Assembly: GCA_934667275.1 (NCBI GenBank)
Contig: CAKULK010000013.1
Location: 1 to 64,000, forward strand
Direction: 5' to 3'
Length of the DNA: 64,000 nt
DNA from: an uncultured Bacteroidales bacterium
GTDB taxonomy: Bacteria; Bacteroidota; Bacteroidia; Bacteroidales; Paludibacteraceae
A program made the translations under genes and the position numbers. Under the pieces are notes generated by a model that worked only from the letters and a program-made list of their open reading frames with translations, did no database searches and was not told the DNA's origin. Numbering within the stretch: position 1 is the first letter of the stretch; every line of letters begins with the position of its first letter. Shown one piece after another: positions 1 through 8,380 of this stretch.

Positions 1-141
1 GACAAGAGAGAACCCATGCTACTTATAAAACATATTCCTTTGAACCACTACTTTTGCACTTCCAAGTTGAACTTGCCCAACCGCATCAAAATTTATCGCA
101 ACAGTGCTAATTCATAATTAAAAGTCAGATGGATACCTCTG

Positions 142-186
142 TATTGTCTCTTTGTCGGCGATGGTATCGCCGGCTAAGAGACAATA
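142..186. repeat. Long two-step hairpin
   Basis: Positions 142-152 and 176-186 form a perfect 11-bp stem (outer arms TATTGTCTCTT and AAGAGACAATA). Inside it, 156-162 (CGGCGAT) pairs with 166-172 (ATCGCCG) around a 3-nt loop. No T-run follows on either strand, so it is not a standard terminator. It may be a palindromic mobile-repeat remnant or an RNA processing or stability element. Confidence 0.6.
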
Positions 187-229
187 TACAAGGTGAGATA
201 AGAGATAATACGTGAGGCGGAATAAGAGA

Positions 230-270
230 CAAGGGATGAGCATCGGGGAAATCCCTTGCTCATCCCTTGC
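230..270 (-). repeat. Inverted repeat with ATCCCTTGC units, possible leuS transcript end
   Basis: Positions 230-242 and 257-269 are exact reverse complements (13 bp, 14-nt loop). The right arm contains two ATCCCTTGC units spaced 11 nt apart (251-259, 262-270), the same unit and spacing as at 7369-7399 and 19890-19920. It lies about 90 bp past the leuS stop and could stop or stabilise that transcript. There is no clear U-tract. Confidence 0.5.
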
Positions 271-358
271 GGAGACTTAGTTTGTTGTTGTTTCTTCAGT
301 TCTTGCCGAGGTATTCCTTGATTTTTTTCTTGGTTCTACCTTGGTTATTTGGGACTAT

Positions 359-3166
359 TTACATCACGATGTTGACGATGCGACCGGGGACAACGATGAC
401 TTTCTTGGGAGTGGTACCGTTGAGTTGTTTTGCCGTTTGCGGGTCGGTGAGGACTATCTTCTCGACTTCTTCGCGCGGTGTATCTTTGGCAACCTCGATG
501 GTGAAACGCACTTTGCCATTGAACTGCACGGGGTACTTCTGCGTGCTTTCTACCAGATATGCCTCGTTGCACTCGGGCCACTCGGCATCGCAGACCGTGG
601 TCGTGTGTCCGCAACGGTGCCAAGCCTCTTCGGCGAAGTGCGGTGCGTAGGGGGCAAGCAGGATAGCGAAGACCTCTAACACCGCGCGTTTGTTGCACTT
701 GAGGGCTGCGAGTTCGTTCTGCGCAATCATGAAAGCAGGGATAGACGTGTTGAACGAGAAGTTCTCGATGTCCCACGTAATCTTCTTGATCAGTTTGTGC
801 AGGCTGCGCAATTCGTCTGCCGTGGGGGCGTCGTCGGAGATCGTCTCATATATATTCCACAAGCGACGGAGGAAACGGTGTACGCCATCGATACCATTGG
901 TGTCCCACGGTTTGGACATCTCCAGCGGACCGAGGAACATCTCGTAGAGACGGAGTGTGTCGGCACCGAAATTAGCCACCACATCGTCTGGATTGACCAC
1001 ATTGAACATCGACTTAGACATCTTCTCAATCGCCCAACTGCAGATATACTGCTTCTCGGTGGGCTGTCCGATGTACGGGTTGTCGTTGTCGGTTGTGCCG
1101 TCGCTATAGACGAACTCGGCGTTTTTGAAGTCGGGCATCCAATCGCGGAACGCCTGTACGTCCAAGATGTCGTTGTGTACGAGGTTGACATTCACGTGGA
1201 TAGGCTGCACCTTGTCTTTGTACTCGGGGTTGTTGATGAGGTTGTAACTGATATACAAGTTACCCGTTGCGCCCTCGCCGATGTAACGATAGACAAAGTT
1301 GGACCGCCCCTGAATCATACCCTGGTTAATCAGTTTCTTGAACGGTTCGTCCTCGCAGACATAGCCAAGGTCGTAGAGGAACTTGTTCCAGAAACGACTA
1401 TATATAAGGTGTCCCGTGGCATGCTCGCTACCGCCGAGGTAGAGGTCCACCTGACGCCAATAGTCGTTGGCTTCGTGGCTGACGAGGGCTTGGTCGTTGT
1501 GGTTGTCCATATAGCGGAGATAGTATGCCGATGAGCCTGCGAAGCCCGGCATGGTGCATAGTTCGATGGGGAAGACAGTCTTGTTGTCAATGAGCGACTT
1601 GTCCACCACTTTGCCGTTTGCCTCGTCCCATGCCCAGCACTGTGCGTTGCCCAATGGCGGTTCGCCTGTGGCGGTGGGTTTGAAATCGCTGACCTCCGGC
1701 AGGCACAAGGGCAAAGACTCCTCCGGGAGCGTGTAGGGCATACCGTGCTTGTAGTAGATAGGGAACGGTTCGCCCCAGTAGCGTTGGCGACTGAAGACGG
1801 CGTCGCGCAGACGGTAGTTCACTTTCACGCGCCCGATGCCCGTGTTGGTGATGTATTCTTTCATCTTCGCAATCGCCTCTTTCACCTGCAAGCCGTTCAG
1901 GAAGCCGGAGTTGATCATCACGCCCTCTTTGGCGTCGAAACTCTGTTCGCTGACATCGGCACCCTCAATCAGAGGCACGATAGGCAGGTTGAAATGCTTG
2001 GCGAAAGCATAGTCGCGACTATCGTGCGCCGGCACTGCCATAATGGCTCCCGTGCCGTAACCTGCAAGTACATAATCACTTATGTAGATAGGAATCTCGG
2101 CGTTGGTGAGCGGGTTGATGGCGTAACTGCCTGTGAAGACACCGGTTACACGGCGGTCGGCGATACGCTCACGCTCAGTGCGGTGTTTCACCATATCGAG
2201 ATAGGCGTCCACGTCGGCTTGTTGCTCCGCAGTGATGACACGACTCACATACTCGCTTTCTGGGGCGAGCACCATAAACGTAACGCCGAAGACGGTGTCC
2301 GCGCGGGTGGTGAAGATAGTGAACGGTTCGTCCTGCCCCTTGATGGCGAATTGCATCTCCGCGCCCTCGCTGCGCCCAATCCAGTTGCGTTGGGTCTCCT
2401 TGAGGCTGTCGGTCCAGTCGATATGGTCAAGCCCCTCCAACAGACGCGGTGCGTAGGCACTGACACGCAGGTTCCACTGGCGCATCACACGCTGCTCGAC
2501 AGGATAACCGCCGCGCACGCTCAAGCCCTCGCTGACCTCATCGTTTGCCAACACACAGCCCAACTCGGGGCACCAGTTGACCTTGGTGTCGGCGAGGTAG
2601 GCAATGCGGTATTGCATCAGCCGCTCCTGCTGCTCTTGCTCGGTGAGCGTTGCCCATGTGGGGTCTTCCGCCTCCCATTTGGCAATCAACTTGCTGATAG
2701 GCTGTGCTTTCTGCAAGGTGGTGTCGTAGTAGGAGTGGAACATCTGAATGAACGCCCACTGTGTCCAACGATAGAACGAGGGGTCGCAGGTCTTGATTTC
2801 GCGGTCCCAGTCGTAGCAGAAACCTATCTTGCGCAGTTGCTCCACGTAATGAGCGATATTTGCCATCGTGGTCTTTTCGGGGTGTTGCCCTGTCTGGATG
2901 GCATACTGCTCGGCGGGCAGACCATACGAGTCGAAGCCCATCGGGTGGAGCACATTGAAACCCTGCAGACGCTTGTAGCGACTGTAGATATCACTGGCGA
3001 TATAGCCGAGCGGATGCCCCACATGCAGTCCCGCCCCGCTCGGGTAAGGGAACATATCCAGCACGTAGTAGTGCGGCTTGGTGCTGTGGTTGCTTACTCG
3101 GTACGTGCCGGCTTTTTCCCATTCAGCCTGCCATTTCTTCTCAATCTCCGTAAAATTGTATTCCAT
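359..3166 (-). CDS. leuS: Leucyl-tRNA synthetase
   Basis: Class I aminoacyl-tRNA synthetase that charges tRNA-Leu in the cytoplasm. The 935-residue length fits the bacterial family. The N-terminal signature is GLHVGHPLGY (HIGH-type motif, near residue 46), a CP1 editing domain follows with the T-rich TIFTTRADTVFG region, and the catalytic loop EKMSKSMFN (KMSKS) lies near residue 720. The C-terminus holds an anticodon-binding region. The start is the ATG that gives the canonical family N-terminus MEYNFTEIEKKWQ. It is the last gene of a minus-strand run, directly downstream of the TIR gene, with a 32-bp gap. Its GC content is visibly higher than that of the three upstream defence genes. Confidence 0.98.
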   Translation of the reverse strand: MEYNFTEIEKKWQAEWEKAGTYRVSNHSTKPHYYVLDMFPYPSGAGLHVGHPLGYIASDIYSRYKRLQGFNVLHPMGFDSYGLPAEQYAIQTGQHPEKTTMANIAHYVEQLRKIGFCYDWDREIKTCDPSFYRWTQWAFIQMFHSYYDTTLQKAQPISKLIAKWEAEDPTWATLTEQEQQERLMQYRIAYLADTKVNWCPELGCVLANDEVSEGLSVRGGYPVEQRVMRQWNLRVSAYAPRLLEGLDHIDWTDSLKETQRNWIGRSEGAEMQFAIKGQDEPFTIFTTRADTVFGVTFMVLAPESEYVSRVITAEQQADVDAYLDMVKHRTERERIADRRVTGVFTGSYAINPLTNAEIPIYISDYVLAGYGTGAIMAVPAHDSRDYAFAKHFNLPIVPLIEGADVSEQSFDAKEGVMINSGFLNGLQVKEAIAKMKEYITNTGIGRVKVNYRLRDAVFSRQRYWGEPFPIYYKHGMPYTLPEESLPLCLPEVSDFKPTATGEPPLGNAQCWAWDEANGKVVDKSLIDNKTVFPIELCTMPGFAGSSAYYLRYMDNHNDQALVSHEANDYWRQVDLYLGGSEHATGHLIYSRFWNKFLYDLGYVCEDEPFKKLINQGMIQGRSNFVYRYIGEGATGNLYISYNLINNPEYKDKVQPIHVNVNLVHNDILDVQAFRDWMPDFKNAEFVYSDGTTDNDNPYIGQPTEKQYICSWAIEKMSKSMFNVVNPDDVVANFGADTLRLYEMFLGPLEMSKPWDTNGIDGVHRFLRRLWNIYETISDDAPTADELRSLHKLIKKITWDIENFSFNTSIPAFMIAQNELAALKCNKRAVLEVFAILLAPYAPHFAEEAWHRCGHTTTVCDAEWPECNEAYLVESTQKYPVQFNGKVRFTIEVAKDTPREEVEKIVLTDPQTAKQLNGTTPKKVIVVPGRIVNIVM

Positions 3167-3198
3167 AAATAATTCAATGAATAATATTCAATCTATAA

Positions 3199-3972
3199 TT
3201 ATCTTAATTCTGAACAATATTTTATAAATTGTTCCTTTTGAAGATTCCAATCCATAATGTTCGCATTGTCCCGTTGAAGCATAGAAAACAACCTATCCAA
3301 TCCTTCTCTATCATTAATCCTTATTGCTTTATTTAATGAGGTTAACCAACCTATATCACTGAAAGATACATCAGGCAGTAGTATTGGAACAATTCTTCTG
3401 TCTAACGCCCATGCAATTCCCATTTCGTTAAGACAAACTTCACTTTGTTTATAGTTTTGTGAAATCATAAAGAATACTATATCTGAAGTATAGATATTGT
3501 CTTTGATAAAAGTAGGTATTTTTTCACCAGGTGCTACCCCTGTCATCTGTTTTGATGTATAAACTATATCAGATAAAATATATCCACATGAAATCCTTAA
3601 AATTCTTTCAACAAATGCATCAATTATATGTTGATCCTTGGAAGAATGGCTGATGAAAATTTTGTTATAATATAGTTTGCCATTAAGTTTGTATTTAGTA
3701 ACAATAGCCCATGTTTTTGCAAATTCTAAACATTCTGTAAAAGAATTACAGCCCTTATATATGGTATCTTGATAGGTATAAGGAGCACAAAAAGTATCAC
3801 AAAAATGAGCATTTTCAACAGAATCTAAAAGTTGAAATCTATAAGATGTTTCTATTTTGTGGTAAAAGAATATCTCATTAAATCTATCAGAAAATATAAA
3901 ATCACTAATACATAATCCTGCTTGAGTAAATGTATTTAAAAGTTTTTCCTTTTGTTCTATATTTAGTTTCAT
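3199..3972 (-). CDS. TIR-domain protein, probable defence effector
   Basis: A 257-residue protein. The first ~105 residues match nothing I recognise. A TIR-like domain starts at KIFISHSSKD (near residue 106), with the SDIVFFMIS strand and SEVCLNEMG. The glutamate in that last segment sits where TIR NADases carry their catalytic Glu. Bacterial TIR proteins commonly degrade NAD or make cyclic ADP-ribose signals during anti-phage defence. The gene follows a methyltransferase and an endonuclease on the same strand (47-bp gap) and shares their AT-rich composition, so it was probably acquired with them. Whether it works alone or with the restriction system is unknown. Confidence 0.8.
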   Translation of the reverse strand: MKLNIEQKEKLLNTFTQAGLCISDFIFSDRFNEIFFYHKIETSYRFQLLDSVENAHFCDTFCAPYTYQDTIYKGCNSFTECLEFAKTWAIVTKYKLNGKLYYNKIFISHSSKDQHIIDAFVERILRISCGYILSDIVYTSKQMTGVAPGEKIPTFIKDNIYTSDIVFFMISQNYKQSEVCLNEMGIAWALDRRIVPILLPDVSFSDIGWLTSLNKAIRINDREGLDRLFSMLQRDNANIMDWNLQKEQFIKYCSELR

Positions 3973-4019
3973 ATCATGTAGGCATAATAATTTATTAGTA
4001 AATTAAGCGATAAATACAA

Positions 4020-4703
4020 TTAATTTGATAGTTTTTCTATTTCTGCGCGGATATCATCTACTACACCTTTATTAGCTATTTCTCCTTTCAAACTAAATAC
4101 AACAAACACATTCCCACCATATTGTTCTTTGAAAGCAGTGAAACTCGCTTTCATTCGTTCAGTTAATGAATAACTGCCAAAATTAGCACTTGCAGTAATA
4201 GGTTTCACTTGTATTCCAAAAGCCTTATCCCCGACCTTGGCTATATAATCAATATCACCTGCATGGTCTAATTCAGGATCGCTTTCTTCAAAAACGATAT
4301 TAGGAAAGATTTTTGCTAATCCGTCATTAACGACTGATTTTTCGCGCATATATCCATCATACGTGCGGTTGATAGTTAAATTGTAAATATAGTCTATGCA
4401 ATCTTGTTCTGTAAGTTCACAAAAAGCAGCTTCCCATTCGGGGATGACAAACTCCGTTATTTTTGCATACAATCGTTCACCTAACTCTTTGAGGCTATCT
4501 ATGGTAATCTTTGTAGAGTTTTTCCCATCGGTATGAGCATTTTGAAAATACCAATCTTTCCATTCTTCAAATGAAGCTGGTTGACATTCGCGTATAAGAG
4601 CCATTACCGCTCCTACTTTGTTAGGTCGGGACAACTGATAGGTTTGGCACGCATAATTCAATACACGTTCCTTTTTGCCGAAGTCCATAGAATATTTGTC
4701 CAT
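4020..4703 (-). CDS. Type II restriction endonuclease, MjaI family
   Basis: About 227 residues. The C-terminal half carries a PD-(D/E)xK-like core: an acidic DHAGDIDYI followed by GIQVKPI, with Gln-x-Lys in place of Glu-x-Lys. Overall it resembles the MjaI endonuclease family (CTAG cutters), and the partner is an N4-cytosine-type methyltransferase, as for MjaI. The open frame can also start at a TTG at 4712, overlapping the methyltransferase stop. I prefer the ATG at 4703, 5 bp past that stop. It is AT-rich and close-coupled to the methyltransferase. The specificity is inferred from family likeness only. Confidence 0.75.
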   Translation of the reverse strand: MDKYSMDFGKKERVLNYACQTYQLSRPNKVGAVMALIRECQPASFEEWKDWYFQNAHTDGKNSTKITIDSLKELGERLYAKITEFVIPEWEAAFCELTEQDCIDYIYNLTINRTYDGYMREKSVVNDGLAKIFPNIVFEESDPELDHAGDIDYIAKVGDKAFGIQVKPITASANFGSYSLTERMKASFTAFKEQYGGNVFVVFSLKGEIANKGVVDDIRAEIEKLSN

Positions 4704-4708
4704 AATTC

Positions 4709-5995
4709 TCAATGATTAGTAGTTAATTTTTCAAATTTGCTTTTGTACTTAAAATCAATAGAATCATCCATTTCCGCTAATCCGTACTTTAGAAGATGTG
4801 CATTAATGAACGTCTTATTTTCTAAATAAAGGTAACATAGCAGTGTATTACTGCTATCGTACTTTATTGTATCATATCGCAAAAAGACCTTATGTCCTTT
4901 AGTCTTCTCGGAAAGAAACTTTGTTGCACTACCATTAGCTGATGGCTTTTCTTTTACCCCAATCAGCCGCACCGTTAAATCATTATTGAGAACCACTTTG
5001 TTTGGGGACAAGATGGTTTTTACATAGAAATAATCTTCGCGTTCCTTGCTGTCTTTGTCGATTTTTGAGCCAAATTGCAGCTGCTTTACATCTATCTTAT
5101 TGACCATTTTGTGTGGATCAACAAAACGATAAGGAAGTTGTGCTATCTTCGTCTCAATATTGAATGTTGATGTGTCTTTTCCATACACATATTTAGCTGC
5201 GCCAAAGAGTGAGGGTGATATAACTTTTTCATCATAGTATTGCTTGAAATCTGAGTTTATTTCATACCCGATAGAATTACGTTGCAAATTTTGGGCTGCT
5301 AATGCTGTTGTTCCACTTCCCATAAATGGGTCAAAAACGGTTTCTCCTACAAATGAAAACATTTTAATTAAACGATGTGGTAACTCTTCAGGAAATACAG
5401 CAATATGTCCATCTTGCTTGGCACCTCCAAATGTCCAATGCGATGCAAAATAACTATTCCATTCCTCTTTGGATATTTCAGACATATTTTTTTGTTCTAC
5501 TGTTGGAATTGGTGCTTTCCCTTGTTTTTTGAATATCAAAATAAACTCATAATCTATTTTCAAAATACCATTTCTGGGATATGGAAAACTACCCATTACA
5601 GCTCCACCGCCTGTGGTATGCATAGTTGTTTGTTTTTGCCAAATGATGGCTCCCATATAGTCCATTCCGATAGACTCGCAGAAACGGATTATTTCTGTCC
5701 GAATAGGTATAACCTTGTAACGACCATAGTATACAGAACGGGCAAATTGATCTCCGATATTGATGCATAAACGACAACCATCGTGCAAAACACGGTTGCA
5801 TTCTGACCATACCAAATTCAAATTATTGATATAATCCTCATAACTATCATGAAAACCAATCTGAGCCTCATTGCCATAATCTTTTAACTGCCAATAAGGA
5901 GGAGATGTGATGATGAGATGTACAGATTTATCCTTTATAAGGGATAGATTTCTGCTATCTCCATTTATCAATGTATGTGTAGGTATTATTTTCAT
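4709..5995 (-). CDS. DNA methyltransferase (N4-cytosine/N6-adenine type) with C-terminal staphylococcal-nuclease-like domain
   Basis: A 428-residue modification enzyme. Motif IV is TSPPYWQLKDYG near residue 32 (SPPY is typical of N4-cytosine enzymes) and motif I (FDPFMGSGTTALA) lies near residue 217, the order of beta-class enzymes. After about residue 300 there is an extra domain: VRLIGVKEKP, a central helix, VFLRYD, LLCYLYLENKTFIN and HLLKYGLAEMD follow the layout of a thermonuclease (SNase) fold. Of the SNase active site, the first Arg (VRL) is kept, but the second Arg before the CYLY strand and the DTPE acids appear to be missing, so this domain may bind DNA rather than cut it. The endonuclease gene follows directly. 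Confidence 0.88.
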   Translation of the reverse strand: MKIIPTHTLINGDSRNLSLIKDKSVHLIITSPPYWQLKDYGNEAQIGFHDSYEDYINNLNLVWSECNRVLHDGCRLCINIGDQFARSVYYGRYKVIPIRTEIIRFCESIGMDYMGAIIWQKQTTMHTTGGGAVMGSFPYPRNGILKIDYEFILIFKKQGKAPIPTVEQKNMSEISKEEWNSYFASHWTFGGAKQDGHIAVFPEELPHRLIKMFSFVGETVFDPFMGSGTTALAAQNLQRNSIGYEINSDFKQYYDEKVISPSLFGAAKYVYGKDTSTFNIETKIAQLPYRFVDPHKMVNKIDVKQLQFGSKIDKDSKEREDYFYVKTILSPNKVVLNNDLTVRLIGVKEKPSANGSATKFLSEKTKGHKVFLRYDTIKYDSSNTLLCYLYLENKTFINAHLLKYGLAEMDDSIDFKYKSKFEKLTTNH

Positions 5996-6017
5996 ATTGC
6001 ATTAAGAACTATTTTTG

Positions 6018-7334
6018 TTAAAATTCTACGAACATATCTTGCATATTGATGGTTATGCGGCGGAATAGACGGAGGAGGGCTGTACCCATGCGTCCGTCGG
6101 TATTGCCCGTTGCCGTGGGGTCGAGGTGGATTTCGCGGATAGTAACAGACATATCGTTTATCGCAAAAGACACGGACGGCAAGTACAACACTTCGTGCGT
6201 ATCGATTGTGCCGTAGCCCATTGTGGTAATGGTGTCGGGCGTGGCGGTCGCCTTCACTTCGTCAGAGAATTTCTGATAGTAGTTGCTGCTCAGCGTCGCC
6301 CCCGCACAGCCGGTATCGAGACAGAACAGCAGCGGTCTCCCGTCTTTCGATGCATACAGATAGGGTACTTGCTCAAGGTAGATGTTGCTCCCCGTGACGG
6401 GACGCGGAGTAGGCTTTGCGGGAAAAAGCATTTCCTGCTTGTCCATATCTATCTGCACTTCACCTACAGCACGGATAAAATCCACACCTAATATGAAATC
6501 AAGTTTTTGGGTATGGTGCGCCAACGTGGTGTCAGTCCCCACCAGGGCCATCATATTCCGATACGTGATACCGCCCACGGAGAGGCTGTCGATAAAGGCA
6601 TAACTGCATATTTTCTCCTGTCCGTCAGCCGAACCGATAGTCAGCGTGTCCGTCAGAATAGGCAACCCCAACTCCTGCACTTTGCGCAAGGCAATCATCG
6701 TCTGTGAAGCGCCCGTATCAAAGATAAACGGATAGGTTTTGCCGTGTATCGCAACGGGAACAGACAGCAGCGAGTCGCGGCGTTGTATCTTGCCGGTACG
6801 CATCCGCTCTTCGCGCGTGACATCATTGACAACCACGCGGTTGAACGGAACAGCCACATCTTGTGCGCTACGCACCAACTGCGGTGCGGGGTACGCACGC
6901 ATAGGCGCGTAGGTGTTGTAGAGATGTATCGCAGGCGCGAGCAATTCGTCTGCACCTAAGCCCGCTAATTGGTCAATGACGCTTTTTGCACCGTCAGCCG
7001 CTTCAGCGTATTGCCCCATGCGTCCGAGGATACTCAGTCGCAAGTAGTTCATACTCAGCGAAGTGGCTGTGCCGAGTTCCTCTTGGTGATGGTTGAGCAG
7101 TTCGGCGATATTGGCAACCGCTTCCGTATCTTGCCCGAAATGATAGTTGAGCATAGATTCCGCCATCAGGCGCAGGAAATCGTACTGCATTGAGTCGCGC
7201 AACGAGGGGAACTCACCCCGTAGCGTGAACCAGTCCGCTTGGTTGATGAGTGTCGCCGCCCGCTGGTCAGCTTGCTGCGCTGCCGCCGTCAATGGTAGCA
7301 GGCACAGCATTATGACGAAAAACGTATGTTTCAT
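6018..7334 (-). CDS. Secreted retropepsin-like aspartyl protease
   Basis: A 438-residue protein with a signal peptide (hydrophobic residues 5-18, ending AAAQ). It has two aspartyl-protease half-sites, FIFDTGASQTM near residue 205 and FCLDTGCAGATLS near residue 340, so one chain could form a complete two-aspartate active site. The region before residue ~190 is helical and repeat-like (possibly TPR). Secreted proteins of this type are common in Bacteroidales, with unknown substrates. It lies between the AT-rich defence genes and the RhuM gene and is separated from both by intergenic DNA. Confidence 0.85.
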   Translation of the reverse strand: MKHTFFVIMLCLLPLTAAAQQADQRAATLINQADWFTLRGEFPSLRDSMQYDFLRLMAESMLNYHFGQDTEAVANIAELLNHHQEELGTATSLSMNYLRLSILGRMGQYAEAADGAKSVIDQLAGLGADELLAPAIHLYNTYAPMRAYPAPQLVRSAQDVAVPFNRVVVNDVTREERMRTGKIQRRDSLLSVPVAIHGKTYPFIFDTGASQTMIALRKVQELGLPILTDTLTIGSADGQEKICSYAFIDSLSVGGITYRNMMALVGTDTTLAHHTQKLDFILGVDFIRAVGEVQIDMDKQEMLFPAKPTPRPVTGSNIYLEQVPYLYASKDGRPLLFCLDTGCAGATLSSNYYQKFSDEVKATATPDTITTMGYGTIDTHEVLYLPSVSFAINDMSVTIREIHLDPTATGNTDGRMGTALLRLFRRITINMQDMFVEF

Positions 7335-7368
7335 TATGACCTGTATCTCCGTTGTATCTCTATTTTAT

Positions 7369-7399
7369 ATCCCTTGCTCATCCCTTGCGTATCCCTTGC
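7369..7399. repeat. Three 11-nt-spaced ATCCCTTGC units
   Basis: Exact copies of ATCCCTTGC occur at 7369-7377, 7380-7388 and 7391-7399. The same array occurs at 19890-19920 and a two-unit version at 251-270. Here it lies between the RhuM gene and the aspartyl protease gene. Confidence 0.8.
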
Positions 7400-7487
7400 T
7401 GTTTGGCGGGCACTAAAAGAGGGCTTATGCTATTGGGTAAAGTCATTTTTTTAACGAACTATTGATTATTAGGATATCATATTAATC

Positions 7488-8378
7488 TTACCTTATTTGT
7501 TTCAGTATTACGTCCGGACTTAAATCCATCCGCATAATAGCCGATAGTTTCTTGCCCAAGTCTTTGAGCGAGTGCCCGCAATGATACAAACTATCATCGA
7601 TAATCAACCAGCGGTTATGTGATGCAGTAGTCCACTTGTGCGTATGGATGGGCTGCGTACCAGCCGCAGCATTGTGCATATCGCGCAAAGACTTGTACTC
7701 GCTGTCGGAATAAATGTCCGCCGTAACACCTTTGGCACGCACGTCAAGCATATCAAAAGTGGCTGCATCAATATAGGCATCAATGATGATGACACGTTTG
7801 GTAGCTGTCTTAATGAGTCGCTCAAGCAACACACGCGCCTCGAAGAACTCACCGTCAAAGAAAACCTGCTCTACAGGCGGTACATTTGTGCGGACAAAAA
7901 AATCAATCTTTTCTTCTACGGCTTCTAACCTGCGTTCGTGTGCCAGCAGACGCTTGTCCATTCGTTCTTCAACGGCAAAAATACGTTGGTCAACGGCATA
8001 ACCACGAAGCATATACTCGTTGAGCACCTTGGTAGCCCATTGCCTAAACTGAGTCCCGCGTTTGGACTTTACACGATACCCCACTGATATGATAACATCT
8101 AAGTTATAGCATAAAGTGCGGTATCTCTTTCCGTCTGCAGCAGTAGTCAAGTAATCCTTGACAACTGAATTTTTGTCCAGTTCACCCTCTTTGAAGATGT
8201 TGTTGATGTGCAAACTAACATTCTGCTTGCTGGTATCAAACAGAACGGTCATTTGTTGTTGCGTAAGCCATACTGTATTGTCGGCTAACTGCACGTCCAA
8301 CTGCAGCATATTGTCCGCTGTGCGATAGACAACTACGCTCTCTTCTTTCGGGTTGTATGGCACTACCTCGTTTGTCAT
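7488..8378 (-). CDS. RhuM-family protein with HxR/D-type C-terminal domain
   Basis: A 296-residue protein. The N-terminal ~125 residues form the RhuM region: an HTH-like segment (VWLTQQQMTVLF), then LCYNLDVIISVGYRVKS and a QFRQWATKVLNEYM block. A short coiled-coil linker leads to a C-terminal domain with SHNRWLIIDDSLYHCGHSLKDLG, which resembles the HDRFLIID-type domain of related proteins, a phospholipase-D-like fold with one half-site. RhuM proteins are widespread in mobile and defence regions, and their activity is not settled. The gene starts 2 bp after the tkt stop, so it is probably cotranscribed. A second RhuM with a different C-terminus lies at 55.6 kb. Confidence 0.82.
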   Translation of the reverse strand: MTNEVVPYNPKEESVVVYRTADNMLQLDVQLADNTVWLTQQQMTVLFDTSKQNVSLHINNIFKEGELDKNSVVKDYLTTAADGKRYRTLCYNLDVIISVGYRVKSKRGTQFRQWATKVLNEYMLRGYAVDQRIFAVEERMDKRLLAHERRLEAVEEKIDFFVRTNVPPVEQVFFDGEFFEARVLLERLIKTATKRVIIIDAYIDAATFDMLDVRAKGVTADIYSDSEYKSLRDMHNAAAGTQPIHTHKWTTASHNRWLIIDDSLYHCGHSLKDLGKKLSAIMRMDLSPDVILKQIR

Positions 8379-8380
8379 GC

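Larger units (their letters stand above)
1..358. other. Non-coding region downstream of leuS
   Basis: No convincing gene is visible; the open frames that reach in here on the plus strand are shadows of leuS. The stretch holds two strong inverted repeats (142-186 and 230-269) and two copies of a short repeat unit that recurs at 7.4 kb and 19.9 kb. The word AAGAGAC and close variants occur several times (for example 176-182 and 224-230). It probably contains the end of the leuS transcript and repeat debris. Confidence 0.6.

Noticed and set aside
1745..3172. Long plus-strand open frame opposite leuS
   Set aside because: It is a shadow of the GC-rich synthetase gene with no family signature.
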